DNA from: Paratinospora sagittata
Lineage: Eukaryota; Streptophyta; Magnoliopsida; Ranunculales; Menispermaceae
DNA: 64,000 bases
Direction: 5' to 3'
Assembly: GCA_035771175.1 (NCBI GenBank)
Contig: CM069605.1
Coordinates: 21,344,288 to 21,408,287, forward strand
This document shows positions 1 to 10,795 of this stretch, piece after piece (position 1 is the first letter of the stretch; each line of letters starts with the position of its first letter). The position numbers were made by a program, and so were the translations under genes. The notes below the pieces were generated by a model. It searched no databases. It saw only the letters and a list, made by a program, of their open reading frames with translations, and was not told the origin of the DNA.

Positions 1-225
1 CGACGACGCGTACCAAGGCTACCTTCTCTTACTGAGTTATTAGATCAGGAAACAATGGAGTCCGATTCAGTCCATTCTCCTACCCCGAGTCATTCTGAAA
101 ATTCTACTGCTCAAAGTGCAGTACGTGGGCCCAACAATCCGTGCAACCAACGCGATACAAAATCTTTTAGCCAAGCGGACAGTAATACAAACATTGAGAT
201 CATTGGTATTTCAGATGATGAATAG
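1..225 (+). pseudogene. C-terminal tail of a chromovirus polyprotein (element P), partial
   Basis: Frame 1 is open from the first base to a TAG at 223-225, giving 74 residues and continuing upstream of the window. The tail is Ser/Thr/Asn-rich with an acidic end (IIGISDDE) and contains no recognisable catalytic motif. It is followed about 60 bases later by a purine-rich tract and then by an LTR start, which is where the end of a retrotransposon gag-pol frame lies. I infer that it is the last part of the polyprotein of element P; no domain proves this. A host-gene exon is the alternative, but the LTR context argues against it. Confidence 0.45.
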
Positions 226-282
226 TAAGTATTTTACTTACATGTCAATTTTTTTTTCAAAAACAATCTACCTTATTTAAAT

Positions 283-309
283 TTTGAGGATGAAATTCTT
301 TTGAGGGTA
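283..309 (+). other. Polypurine tract of element P
   Basis: The stretch contains GAGGATGAAATTCTTTTGAG and ends directly before an LTR-type TG at 310. The core GGATGAAATTCTTT is the same one seen before the 3' LTR of T1 (8479-8492), so it is probably the plus-strand primer site of a related chromovirus. Confidence 0.6.
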
Positions 310-1089
310 TGCTATAAAACACCCCACTTTTTTTACTATAAAAAAAACCTAAATCAACTGCTTGAAAACCCTCCATGTGTTATTGGAATAAGTCTTAAAA
401 GCCCTCATCGAAAAAAAAATATAGACCCCCATAGTGGGACGATCCCAAGGAAAGGACCGTCCCCATGGGGGCCAGCCCCTCGGGGCCACCCTATAAATAG
501 GGGTGGCCCCCCTCAGTTCTCCCTCGCCGACCTCCTCACTCTCCTTCGACCTTTTTTGCATTATCTTGTGTCCCTGCACACTTCAAGAAGTTAAAAGAAA
601 ACGTTACGCCACTGAAAGTGTGTTAAGGTGGGGAATGAAGGCTAGGTTTGCATTTCTTACTTGTTTAATAATGAATTACATAGCATCATGCATCATATTT
701 GTTGCCATGCTTTACTTCATGCATGAGGCTATTTGTTAAAAATGTTAAATTCATAACCATGGTGCTATGTCGTTACGCTGGACCTGGCAGAGTGACACTG
801 TGACTGGCTAGCACCAAAAACTCATGAGACCTCTCAGTTGCTGGTTATTATTGGTGCCTAGGATCACAGGTTGCGAGTGAATGGTGACCGAGTTTCATTC
901 ATATCATTGCTTGATTGTATTGTTGTGGCATAACTGTCTGATGACTGTTGTTCTGTATTTATTATTATGCATGTAAGACTTGTTTACCTTACTTGATCTC
1001 ACTGAGCTGTTGAGCTCACCCCGTTGCTAATCTTTCCAGGGAATTAAGATGGGTCAGAATGGATTTATTTTGCGGGTTATGGCCAAACC
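310..1089 (+). repeat. 3' LTR of element P, 5' portion, interrupted by T1
   Basis: It starts TGCTATAAAACACC right after the polypurine tract and carries a good TATA box about 180 bases in. It breaks off at 1089 where T1 begins. The segment at about 1000-1025 (CACTGAGCTGTTGAGCTCAC) is an LTR motif also present in T1 (about 3029-3052) and, inverted, in solo LTR D, so P belongs to the same broad chromovirus group. The rest of the LTR should lie beyond T1, but T1's 3' end is lost in a deletion. No gene is visible here; the short ORFs are chance frames. Confidence 0.6.
491..498 (+). promoter_or_regulatory. TATA box of P LTR promoter
   Basis: CTATAAATAGG lies in a GC-rich stretch about 180 bases into the LTR and is followed by a pyrimidine-rich segment. 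This is the position and form of a plant LTR U3/R promoter. Confidence 0.6.
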
Positions 1090-3603
1090 TGTAACACCCC
1101 GTATTCTTAATTATACACCTACGTTGAGGAATACGTATACGTACGTGTATACGAACGTAGGAGTTAAAAGTATATGTGTATAAACATGCCTAAATTAAGT
1201 AGATTGTATTATTAAATGTCATATTATCATTAGAGTATAAGATGATTAAATGACCTTGAAATGATATTTGTATCAGATAATATACCTTGATATTAGTATA
1301 AGGTATAAGATAATAGAAATATTATATATTTCTCCTTCTCATTTATCTCATTTATCTCATTTCCTCATCTCTCTCTCCCAAACGTGATTCTCATTCTTTT
1401 ATTTCATTCTCTCACCTCTCTCTCTCACGTGAAAAAAAAGAAAACAAAAAGAAGAAGAAGAAACAGAGAGCGAGAACGCGAGAAAGAAGGGGGAGAAGAA
1501 AAAAAAGGAACGCGGGATTTTCTCCCAATCGGGACCCACGGTAACTATTTTTCTCTCTATTTCTTCGTGAAATTGATATCTAAGATAGATGTAACCTTTC
1601 TTTCAGAGTAATTTTTGTTGTGGGAGCCGTTTTACGGCATTTCCAAAAATTGGGGTTTTGGCCCAATGTGAATAAAAATCCGCTAGGAAGGTTGGAAAAC
1701 ACTTCCTAGGCTGTAGGAACCTTAAATACATGGTTAGATTGAATTTATGTGTTCATTTGGAATTTTTATAGCCGTTGGAAGTTTGTTGGAATTTAGAGTT
1801 TCGATTGGAGACCATTTGAATCATTTAAAACCCGATGAAACTCTAGTTTAAGGCTATAGAATGGTAGAATGAACTGTTGCGGGTCCATCGATGCTAATTT
1901 CATGATTTTTGGAGACCGTTTGACAATTTTAGTAAAAATTCACATGTTTCTAATGAATAGTGAATAGTGAAATGAATAGTACTGTAAACATATCCAGTGA
2001 ATAAAATGGAATTAGAATCCAATGAAACTCCGGTTTGAGATCATAGAATCGTAGAGAATTGAATTCCGAACGTTTCGATACTAAGATTGTGATTTTTGAA
2101 TATGCTTTGATATTTTTAGTAACTAAATATATGGTTTTGGATAGTAAAATTCACTGTCGTGACCTTCGCGAACGTGTAAAACCTCAATAAAAATCCTGTT
2201 GAAGGTAGTAGAATGATAGAATGACTGATTTTACACGTGTCGATGTGAACAAAATAATTTTAGGAATGTCCTATATTTTTAATAAAATTGACATATATTT
2301 TCATATGCTTATGTGAGTACGTTGGTGTTGAAATCTAGTTTAAATGTGGCATTTTAATGGTGAAATAACCCCATCTTAGCTGCTGAACTAACTAGGAAAT
2401 TTGAGTGTTAGTAATGGTGTTTTGGTGAGTTTAAATAGTAATTCTCATGATGATTTATGGTTTGAATTACCAAATTGCAGTGTTTGAATTGAGAGATTAA
2501 GTGCATGGATAAATGCTCTTGAGGGTATATTGGTTTAGAAACCTCATGTAACCACTGTGAGTATAGTTTTCTTGATTTGGTTCTTGTATGGCATTGTACA
2601 CGTAAAATATTTGATTGTATGCATGTTATATTTATATATAATGCATTGAGTTTTATGGATCATGCAAGCTGATTTTAGCAATTGGAGTTGGTAATGAAGT
2701 CATTTCGTTAGGAATCAGACCCAGATGAGGTTTTACGAAACCTCATTGTCAGTAGGCCTGTCCTAACAAGGGTTGCGATCCTTGAAATGACTGTGAATTG
2801 GGTAATGAGAGGCTGTGGCTACCTTGTACGGCCATACAAGGGTTAGACCCGCTCTCTTGCCTTGAAGGAGGGAAATGGTAAAATTTTTATGAATGAGCAT
2901 AAATTATATATTGTGTGCACGTATATTATTTTGATTAATGGTGCATATGTGCTTTTGAAATGTTTTAAATCGATTTGATATGCCATGTTTCCTAAAATGC
3001 ATGCGATTGTCATGTCAAGAACTATATTCACTGAGCTGTTGTTTGCTCACCCCATTTCCCTCACTATTTCAGGTACAAAAGAAAAAGGAAAAGGAAAAAT
3101 TTGAGAGTGATCAGGACGTGATTAGGACTGACATTATTGATGTACGTATGTTTTGGAAGAAGTAGTTACATGTTTTATATATTTTGATACATATATATAA
3201 TTATCATACATCCTATATATGTATTACTATCTAGATGGGTTATTTTGGGAGAATAAGATAGCAATAGTTATTTTGGATTGTTAAGATATTTGGCGAATAT
3301 ATATATATTTGGATGATGGAATGTTTGATTTACGAATGGCAATGGTTGTCTTTCAGATTCTGGTATACATGAATGGAATGATTAGATATATTTATATTGG
3401 ATTTGATTTGTGGTATATCAGGAAAAAAAAATGTGAAATGTCCATATTATGGGGAAATGCTGCCGAAATTTTTGAGAATTTTGGGAGGGATTATGAGACT
3501 ATGTTGAAGGCTGACAGTATAGTATATACTGTATACGGGTATGTAAAGTGTATAGTATACTGTGCCGGTCATGACGTCAGCCTATGTCAGGGGCGTCGTG
3601 ACA
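1090..3603 (+). repeat. T1 5' LTR
   Basis: It begins TGTAACACCCCG and ends GTCGTGACA just before the primer site. The first 0.9 kb is repeated with few differences at 8505-9393. It contains a terminal palindrome, a CT-rich block (about 1340-1425) followed by a GA-rich block (about 1430-1512) with a CACGTG between them, and the CACTGAGCTGTTG motif near 3029. ORFs of 60-130 codons inside it are not conserved as proteins and are not called. Confidence 0.9.
1118..1161 (+). repeat. 44-bp nested palindrome near the T1 LTR start
   Basis: The outer arms are CCTACGTT (1118-1125) and AACGTAGG (1154-1161); the inner arms are CGTATAC and GTATACG around a GTAC centre. The 3' LTR has the same structure at 8533-8576. 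Confidence 0.75.
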
Positions 3604-3607
3604 ATTT

Positions 3608-3620
3608 TGGTAACAGAGCC
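3608..3620 (+). other. T1 primer binding site (tRNA-Met type)
   Basis: TGGTAACAGAGCC lies four bases after the LTR end. It is one base from the usual plant TGGTATCAGAGC complementary to initiator tRNA-Met; element K keeps the usual form. Confidence 0.75.
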
Positions 3621-3794
3621 AGGTTTAGGATTAAAAGCCTAAAAGATTTAAAGCTTTATTATCTTATGTTTGTTTGTATGGGTATATGTACGGGTAAATA
3701 AAGTATCGTATAAAGACTTAATAATCGGATTGTCTGACTTATATGCTCTTCTATCTCTATGAATGGCAGATTGAAAGGGACGTATCAGGCAATC

Positions 3795-5030
3795 ATGGAC
3801 CCACAAGAAGAAAGGTTAAAGAAACTGGAATAAATAGTTATAGCTCAGCAGAGACAAAATGCTGAGATGATGCGTATGATGACACGTCTTCAGGATAGTT
3901 TACAGGGGCCTTCAGCACCTGTAGTACCCAAGGTTGGCGCCAGTAGTGCGGGTGCGTCTGCAGAGCGACCTGTGCCAGTGTAGGAGACAGTAAAGACTCA
4001 TGATGATGTAGATGAGACTCGCAGATACGAAGATGTGATGAAAGAATTTAAGAGAGGTGAATCGCCTATATTTGATGGCAGTCTACAGTTAGAGGTTGCT
4101 GAGGATTGGCTTCTGCGGATAGAAGCTATATTTGAGGACATGCATGCACTGGATAGGGACAAGATTAGACTTGCTTGATTTAAATTTTTGAGTAAGGTTG
4201 AGAGATGGTGGCAGACAATAGGCCGAGCTCGGGGACCCATAGATACCTGGGATAAGTTTAAAGAAGTATTCTACAAGACTTATTATCCCCCGTCCGAGGT
4301 TGATAAGAGGCATAAGCAGTTTATAGAATTGAAGCAAGGGAACATGTCTGTGAGAGAATATGAATATGAGTTCAATAGGCTAGCCTTGTTTCCCTTGAGA
4401 TGGTTCAGACAGATCTGGTGCGAATGAAGAGGCTCAAGGAAGGATTTAGTGACCCAATCAATAAGGGTTTGGCTCTTGCTGGTGTTCAGACCTATGATCA
4501 GGCAGTGCGACAGGCACTGGATTATGAGATAGTTGAGATGACAGATAGGCCAGTACGGGCAACGCCACCAGCACAGGCAGTTATTGAGCAGCATGTACCC
4601 TATCAGGGTAAGAGAAAGCAGAGATGGGGCAGAAAATGGTGGGGTGAACAGAAAAAGGCAAAGATAGTTGAGATGCCTATTACTATGGAGATTCCAGTTA
4701 CTCCTCCAGCAGCAGCGCTACCACCACCAGCAGGCAGAATGTCATAGTTGGCTACGAGGCCACATACACAGGGATCGTTTTGTTATGGCACTGGGGTCGC
4801 ATAAGGGAGCAAGCAGTCAGAGTGGTTGGCGTCCCATGCCAGGCACTGAGTCGCAGACAGCTTCATCTGCACCTCGCCCTCCTATCACATGTTTTCGATG
4901 TGGGAACAAGGGACATAAAATGTACCAGTGTCCTTTTCAACCAGCTTCACGGACTCCAACAAATCCATCTACTACTATTACTATTCCCACACCTGTCAGA
5001 GAGCAAGCCAGGGCTGTGACAGAGCCAGTT
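3795..5030 (+). pseudogene. gag: T1 gag (capsid and nucleocapsid), broken
   Basis: The ATG at 3795 opens a frame beginning MDPQEERLKKLE and hits TAA at 3831. Two further in-frame stops follow before 4188, each readable as CAA/CAG or CGA changed by one C-to-T. The capsid core is clear: FDGSLQLEVAEDWLLRIEAIF, then RWWQTI, and YYPPSEVDKRHKQFIELKQG followed by MSVREYEYEF. A frameshift near 4391-4398 moves the frame, and another occurs near 4770. The nucleocapsid has an intact CCHC zinc knuckle, CFRCGNKGHKMYQC, at about 4893-4934, preceded by a Pro/Ala-rich linker. In life it would form the virus-like particle and bind RNA. It is a pseudogene. Confidence 0.85.
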
Positions 5031-5426
5031 CCAGAGGCGAACAAGAACTTGGTGGAAGGTATGATTTCTATTTGCAACACTATGATGTATGTGTTAATCG
5101 ATGTTGGATCCACCTTGTCATTTATTGCTGGCCATACGGTAGATAGGTTGCATTTAACTCCTATTAGGATTAGTACCTCGCTGGTTTTAAGTACTGCAGC
5201 TGGAGACCGAATCTACCCGAATATGTTGTGTGAAAAGTGTGTGGTGAAATATGCAGATCATGAAATGATTGTGAATCTTAGGGTTTTAGAATTCCTGGAA
5301 TTTGATGCTATACTGGGTATGGATTGGTTGGCTGCCTATCATGCCCATGTGGACTGCTTTGGTAAGAAAGTAGTCTTTCAAATATCAGGACAACCCGCAT
5401 TTATTTATAGTGGCAAGATGTCTTGA
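5031..5426 (+). pseudogene. T1 retropepsin-type aspartic protease, broken
   Basis: In frame with the zinc knuckle. The active-site region reads LIDVGSTLSFI, where the family usually has D-S/T-G, so the Asp remains but the next residue is Val. Downstream is the plant chromovirus signature FDAILGMDWLAAYHAHVDC. A TGA at 5424 separates it from RT in the same frame. It would have cut the Gag-Pol polyprotein. The Val substitution and the stop suggest it is dead. Confidence 0.8.
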
Positions 5427-5447
5427 AAGCCTCCCACTCGAGGTAGG

Positions 5448-6470
5448 ATGGCCACTAATGAAGAGATAGGGATGTTGGCTAGTATAAAGCCAGTAAATGA
5501 AAAGAACTTAGGTGTTCAGATATCAGATATTCCTGTAATATGTGAATACCCAGATGTTTTTCCAGATGAATTACCAGGATTACCACCAGTACGGGAAATT
5601 GATTTTATTATTGAACTAATGGCTAACACAAAACCTTTTTCAATTCAACCCTATCGAATGGCGCCAAAGGAGTTACAGGAACTCAAGGTGCAATTAGTGG
5701 AGTTAATGGAAAAAGGGTTTATTACCCCGAGTATGTCACCCTGGGGGGCACCTGTACTGTTTGTGAAGAAGAAGGATGGTAGCTTGAGGTTATGCATTGA
5801 TTATAGACAGTTGAACAGGGTGATAGTGAAAAATAAGTATCCTTTACCCCGTATCGATGATTTATTCGATCTGTTGAATGGTGCTAAATTTTTCTCTAAG
5901 ATTGATTTAAGATCTGGATACCATCAGCTAAGAATACAGGAAGAGGATGTACCAAAGACTGCGTTTAGAACACGATATGGTCACTATGAGTTTCTTGTTA
6001 TGCCTTTGGACTGACCAATGCCCCAGCCATGTTTATGGATTTGATGCAAAGGGTATTCAGACCATATCTGGATCAGTTCATTATTGTGCTTATTGATGAT
6101 ATACTCATTTATTCCAAGACTCAAGAGGATCTTGAGCAGCACCTCCGCATCACTTTGCAAACACTGAGAGAGCATTGGTTGTATGCTAAATTCAATAAAT
6201 GTGAGTTTTGGATATATGAGGTGAGATTTATAGGTCATGTGGTTAGTGCAGAAGGTATTTCTGTTGATTCTGCCAAGGTTGAGGCAATCATAAATAGGCC
6301 AAGACCAACCACAGTGACTGAAATCCGTAGTTTCTTGGGGCTCGCTGGTTATTACACGAAAATTTGTGGAAGGCTTTTCCCAACTGGCTTCCCCACTCAC
6401 AAGGCTAACTCAGAAAAATGTGCCATTTGTGTGGACTTCTGCATATGAGGATGCTTTCACTGAGTTGAAG
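5448..6470 (+). pseudogene. pol: T1 reverse transcriptase, frameshifted
   Basis: The frame opens with the linker ending [15 protein letters not shown], then REIDFIIEL, and runs through [12 protein letters not shown] and [14 protein letters not shown] to motif [14 protein letters not shown], with its catalytic Asp. A one-base shift near 6008 breaks VMPLD/TNAPAMF. The next segment holds the catalytic LIDD ([10 protein letters not shown]; the family usually has FIDD). Another frameshift comes at about 6356 in the connection region GLAGYY. The catalytic aspartates are present but the enzyme cannot be translated in one piece. Confidence 0.9.
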
Positions 6471-6885
6471 AAGAAACTAACTACTTCTCCAGTTTTAGTA
6501 CCCCTAGAACCTGAAAAGGAATTGGTGATTTACACAGATGCATCACATTTAGGTTTGGGATGTGTATTGATGCAAGAGGGTAGAGTGATGGCTTATGCAT
6601 CCAGACAGCTGAAGATTCATGAGAAGAACTACCCTATACATGATTTGGAACTAGCAGCTGTTGTATTTGCATTGAAATTGTGGAGACATTACCTCTATGG
6701 GGAAAAGTTCACACTGTACTCAGACCATAAAAGTCTGAAATATTTGTTTGACCAGAAAGAGTTGAATATGAGACAACGTAGATGGTTGGAATTCCTAAAA
6801 AATTATGATTTCACATTAGAATATCATCCTGGAAAGGCCAATGTCGTAGCTGATGCATTGAGCCGAAAACGGGTTGAGACCCAGG
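6471..6885 (+). pseudogene. T1 RNase H domain
   Basis: It lies in the third pol frame (6366-7457). It has the Asp of [11 protein letters not shown], the Glu of [15 protein letters not shown] and the Asp of [11 protein letters not shown], and ends with [17 protein letters not shown]. This is the Ty3-type RNase H that removes the RNA template during reverse transcription. The domain is internally unbroken, but the polyprotein is frameshifted on either side. Confidence 0.9.
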
Positions 6886-8250
6886 TGGTAGCTTGTCAGA
6901 TGGCCCAGGAGTGGCGACTTTCAGAGAGAGCAACTACGATGAGTGTTCTCTCCATGGCTCCACACGTTGACATTTGTGCTCAGATGCATATACAGTTGAC
7001 AGATTCTTCTATTCAAAAGATTAAGGATATGCAGCAGCATGATCCTGATCTTGGTATGTATGAGTCTTGGGCAGACATGGCAGATTGTCAGAGAGGTCAA
7101 GATGGTGTCTTGCGTTATCAGGGGAGATTATGGGTACCCGTAGATAGGGCATTGAGGGTTGAGTTATTAGAGAAAGCACACAGATCTCAGTATACCATTC
7201 ACCCAGGATCTACAAAAATGTATCATGATATGAAGAGAATAGTATGGTGGCATGGGATGAAGAAAGATATAGCTGAGTATGTGCAGAATTGTGAGGTGTG
7301 TCAGCAAGTGAAAGCTGAACATCAGAGACCAGGAGGTCAGATGCAACCATTATCTATTCCAGAATGGAAATGGGAGCATATCACGATGGACTTTATCACA
7401 GGACTACCCAGATCTCAGGGTAGATTTGACACCATTTGGGTAATGTTGACAGATTGACTAAATCTGCACACTTTCTTCCAATGACCACTAGAGACTCGAT
7501 TGATAGACTGAGCAGATTGTATGTGCAGGAGATTGTCAGGTTGCATGGTATACCTGTTTCTATTGTGTCAGATAGAGATCTACGTTTCACATCGAGCTTT
7601 TGGCAGGCCATGCAGACCCGGTTTGGTACTCATTTCTGCTTTAGTACAGCGTTTCATCCTTAGACTGATGGCCAGACTGAGAGGGTGATTCAGATGCTGG
7701 AAGACATGCTCAGATCGTGTATTTTAGAGTTTGGTGGGACTTGGAGTGAAAGTTTACCATTGTGTGAGTTTGCTTATAATAACAACTATCAGGCCAGTAT
7801 TGGCATGGCACCTTATGAAGCTTTGTATGGTAGGCCGTGCAGATCTCCGACTTGTTGGTATGAGGTTGGCGAATCACAGTTGTTGGGACCGAAAGTTGTT
7901 ATTGATCACACTAAGCAGGTTAAACAGATCAGACAGAGACTGAAAGCTGCCCAAGACCGACAGAAGAGTTATTTTGATAACCGCCACAGACCTCTAAAGT
8001 TTGCATTAGATGACCTCGTGCTGCTTAAAGTCTCGCCACGGAAAGGTCAGATGCGGTTTGGGGTTAAAAGAAAATTCTCTCCTCGCTTTATTGGACCGTT
8101 TAAAATCATAGAGATTATTGGTCCGTTAGCATACCAGATTGCTTTGCCTCCTCAGTTAGTCGGTGTTCGTGATGTGTTTCATTTTTCTATGTTGAGAAAA
8201 TATCATACAGACCCGACGAAATATCCACCCTCGACACATCTTTTAGATGT
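6886..8250 (+). pseudogene. T1 integrase, broken
   Basis: The zinc-binding region keeps the H...H...C..C ligands ([11 protein letters not shown], then NCEVCQQ) at about 7178-7310. The catalytic core has Asp in TMDFITGLP, a frameshift at about 7440, the second Asp in IVSDRDLRF, and the Glu in TDGQTERV after an in-frame TAG at 7663 (HP*TDGQ; CAG to TAG fits). The C-terminal part has the GPF/GPLAYQIALP and VFHFSMLR blocks of plant chromoviruses. All three catalytic acids are present, unlike in N, J and K. Confidence 0.88.
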
Positions 8251-8445
8251 AACACAGCTACAAGTTGGGGAGGATGCTACATATGAAGAGAGGCCCATTC
8301 AGATTCTTGATAGGAAGGTTCAGTAATTGAGAAATAAAGAAATTCCTTTGGTCAAAGTCAAATGGCAGTTTCATGATAATGAGGAGCAGACTTGGGAATG
8401 CGAGGACTGGATGAGGGAGACATTTCCTGATCTCTTCACCACTTG
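8251..8445 (+). pseudogene. T1 C-terminal chromodomain, split by a stop
   Basis: YEERPIQILDRKVQ is followed by a TAA at 8324 and, in the same frame, VKVKWQFHDNEEQTWE then EDWMRETFPDLF, ending TGA at 8443-8445. The pattern of an aromatic near the start, VKW, E.TWE and then an acidic helix is the chromovirus chromodomain, which directs integration to marked chromatin. It is the strongest evidence that T1 is a chromovirus. Confidence 0.85.
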
Positions 8446-8490
8446 AGGTACATTTCTCCTTATCTGTTAAATTTCGGGGATGAAATTCTT

Positions 8491-8504
8491 TAAGTTGGGG
8501 AGAT
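8491..8504 (+). other. T1 polypurine tract
   Basis: TAAGTTGGGGAGAT ends directly before the TG of the 3' LTR. The GGATGAAATTCTTT motif lies just upstream. Confidence 0.75.
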
Positions 8505-9393
8505 TGTAACACCCCGTACTTTTAATTATACACCTACGTTGAGGAATATGTATACGTACGTGTATACGAACGTAGGAGTTAAACGTATATGTGTATAAAC
8601 ATACCTAAATTAAGTAGATTGTATTATTAAATGTCATATTATCATCAGAGTATAAGATGATTAAATGACCTTAAAATGATATTTGAATAAGATAATATAC
8701 CTTGATATTAGTATAAGGTATAAGATAATAGAAATATTATATATTTCTCCTTCTCATTTATCTCATTTCCTCATCTCTCTCTCTCAAACGTGATTCTCAT
8801 TCTTTTATTTCATTCTCTCACCTCTCTCTCTCACGTGAAAAAAAAAAAGAATAAAAGAAGAAGAAGAAGAAACAGAGAGCGAGAACGCGAGAAAGAAGGG
8901 GGAGAAGAAAAAAAGGAACGCGGGATTTTCTCCGAATCGGGACCCATGGTAACTATTTTTCACTCTATTTCTTCGTGAAATTGATATCTAAGATAGATGT
9001 AACCTTTCTTTCGGAGTAATTTTTGTTGTGGGAGCCGTTTTACGACGTTTCCAAAAAATCTGGTTTTGGCCCAACGTGAATGAAAATCCGCTAGGAAGGT
9101 TGGAAACACTTCCTAGGCTGTAGTAACGTTAAATATATGGTTAGATTGAATTTATGTGTTCATTTGGACTTTTTATAGCCGTTGGAAGTTTGTTGGAATT
9201 TAGAGTTTCGATTCGAGACCATTTGAATCATTTTAAACCCGATGAAACTCTAGTTTAAGGCTATAGAATGGTAGAATGAACTGTTGCGAGTCAATCGATG
9301 CTAATTTCATGATTTTTGGAGACCATTTGACAATTTTAGTAAAAATTCACATGTTGCTAATGAATAGTGAATAATGACGTAAATAGTACTGAG
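8505..9393 (+). repeat. T1 3' LTR, truncated
   Basis: It repeats 1090 to about 1985 of the 5' LTR with scattered substitutions and a missing repeat unit in the TTTATCTCA run. Similarity stops after AATAGTACTG at 9393; the remaining roughly 1.6 kb is not found elsewhere in the window. The next base belongs to element A. Confidence 0.88.
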
Positions 9394-9893
9394 GTCCCCC
9401 AAACTTACTTTAGACCTTGGAAAGGAAAAGAAACAAAACTTGTCAATGGTATGAAACTCAAACCTATACTACAATGACTAAAAACATAAAATAAATAAAA
9501 TAAGAAAAAGTCCAAAACCGATAGGTTGCCTTCCAACAAGCGCTTAATTTAAAGTCCTTTGCCCGACTTCTTGTTTCTTTAAGGTGGATCACCATGAAGC
9601 ACAGCCTTTTCATTCCTTTCATCTCGGCCCTTAAAGTTTCTTAACTGTTTCTTCTTGACTTGAGAAAAACATCCATCTTTTCGCTGATGCTCAATCATAG
9701 TACTCAGCAATGTTTCTTCTTCAACATTAGGCATCAAATACATGTCTTTCCACACCAAGGGAGGAGGGTCATCTAAATTATCGATTTTGTCGACATAGTG
9801 TACCAAGGTATCCTTCGATGTAGGCTTCTTATAAGCCTTGGTAGCACACTCATCAATTACCCTTTTGACATCAATCCTGTTGCATGTATTTTT
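9394..9893 (-). repeat. A 3' region and degraded C-terminal coding tail
   Basis: 9394-9560 aligns with the 3' untranslated region of N (24091-24260) and J (55261-55430); shared features are CCCCCAAACTT at the start, CTACAATGACTAAAAA, and the 'caacaagcgctt' stretch. About 9575-9893 is a decayed coding piece (YVDKIDNLDDPPP, then AVLHGDPP). Its end resembles the last residues of Athila integrase (HITLGEP in J), so pol seems to have been removed by an internal deletion. Confidence 0.6.
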
Positions 9894-10775
9894 CTAATTA
9901 GGAGCTTTGGGTATATTGTAGATCTTAAACATCACCTTTTCTTCACTAACCCTCAAAGTAAGCTCACCAAGCTCCACATCTATCAATGCTCTCCCAGTAG
10001 CAAGGAATGGTCGCCCAAGTATAAGAGGAATATCACCATCTTCTTCCACATCTAACACTACAAAGTCAACCGAGAAGATAAACTTGTCCCCCTTTACTAG
10101 CACGTTCTCAATGATACCCTAAGGGTATGTAAGTGATCGATCCGCTAGTTGCAAAGTTATTGTAGTTAGCTTCACCTCGCCAAGCCCCAATTTCCTTAAA
10201 ATGGACAAAGGCATTAAGTTAGTGCTAGCACCTAAATCACATAAAACATTACTAAAATTTAAAGGACCAATAGTGCAAGGTATATTGAAACTCCCTGTAT
10301 CCTTCAGCTTTTGTGGAAGCTTTTTTTGTATGATGGCACTACACACTTCAGTCAGCTTCGCTGTCTCAAATTCTTCCAACTTCTTCTTTTTCAACATAAC
10401 TTCCTTCATGAACTTCATGTAGTTTGGCATTTGCGCCAGTGCATCTGCAAAAGGAATGTTAATGTGAATCTTTTTGAAAATATCGAGAAACTTGGTGAAT
10501 TGCTTGTCAAGATTTTTCTTTTGGAAATTTTGAGGAAACAGAATAAAAGTTTTGAGTTTAGGGGGGTTATCAATGAAAGTGATAAAACCAGGCCGGTAAG
10601 GCCTCTCATGTGGCTTCTCCCCTTTTTGTGACACAACATCATTCTCTTTATTCAGCTCTATCTCAATGCTTATTTCATCATGCTCTTTATGCTTTTCAAT
10701 GGGTGATGGTGTGCTTAGGCTAGGATGATCAGCCCCTTGCACTTCTTTCCCGCTTCTCAAGAATATGGCGTGTCA
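9894..10775 (-). pseudogene. A protease region
   Basis: Minus-strand frames 10760-10119 and 10103-9894. The first begins MRSGKEVQG, contains the linker RPYRPGFITFIDNPPK, IHINIPFADALAQMPNY and the protease core VLCDLGASTNLMPLSI, with the catalytic Asp in DLGAS. After a break at about 10119 (TYP, then stop) it resumes LVKGDKFIFSVDFVVLD, IPLILGRPFLATGRALID. The protease core is nearly intact although the element lost its polymerase, which fits a defective element that could have depended on relatives. Confidence 0.8.
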
Positions 10776-10795
10776 TTGTTCTTTTGGATTTACCT

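Larger units (their letters stand above)
1090..9393 (+). mobile_element. T1: Tekay-type chromovirus (Ty3 LTR retrotransposon), 3'-truncated
   Basis: The order is 2.5-kb LTR, tRNA-Met-type primer site, gag with zinc knuckle, protease, RT, RNase H, integrase, chromodomain, polypurine tract and a partial 3' LTR. This order, the long LTRs and the RT sequence ([13 protein letters not shown]) place it in the Tekay/Del group of plant chromoviruses. It is inactive, with stops in gag and protease and frameshifts near 4395, 4770, 6008, 6356 and 7440. The upstream target site would be AAACC (1085-1089). Its partner is lost because the 3' LTR ends at 9393 against element A. Confidence 0.9.

Noticed and set aside
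1384..1611. Arg/Glu/Lys-rich ORF repeated at 8790-8978
   Set aside because: It is the GA-rich stretch of the T1 LTR; the repetition is explained by the two LTRs and the frame is not kept.
3309..3701. 130-codon ORF as a possible gene
   Set aside because: It lies across the T1 LTR end and primer site, has no domain, and is not conserved in K or D.
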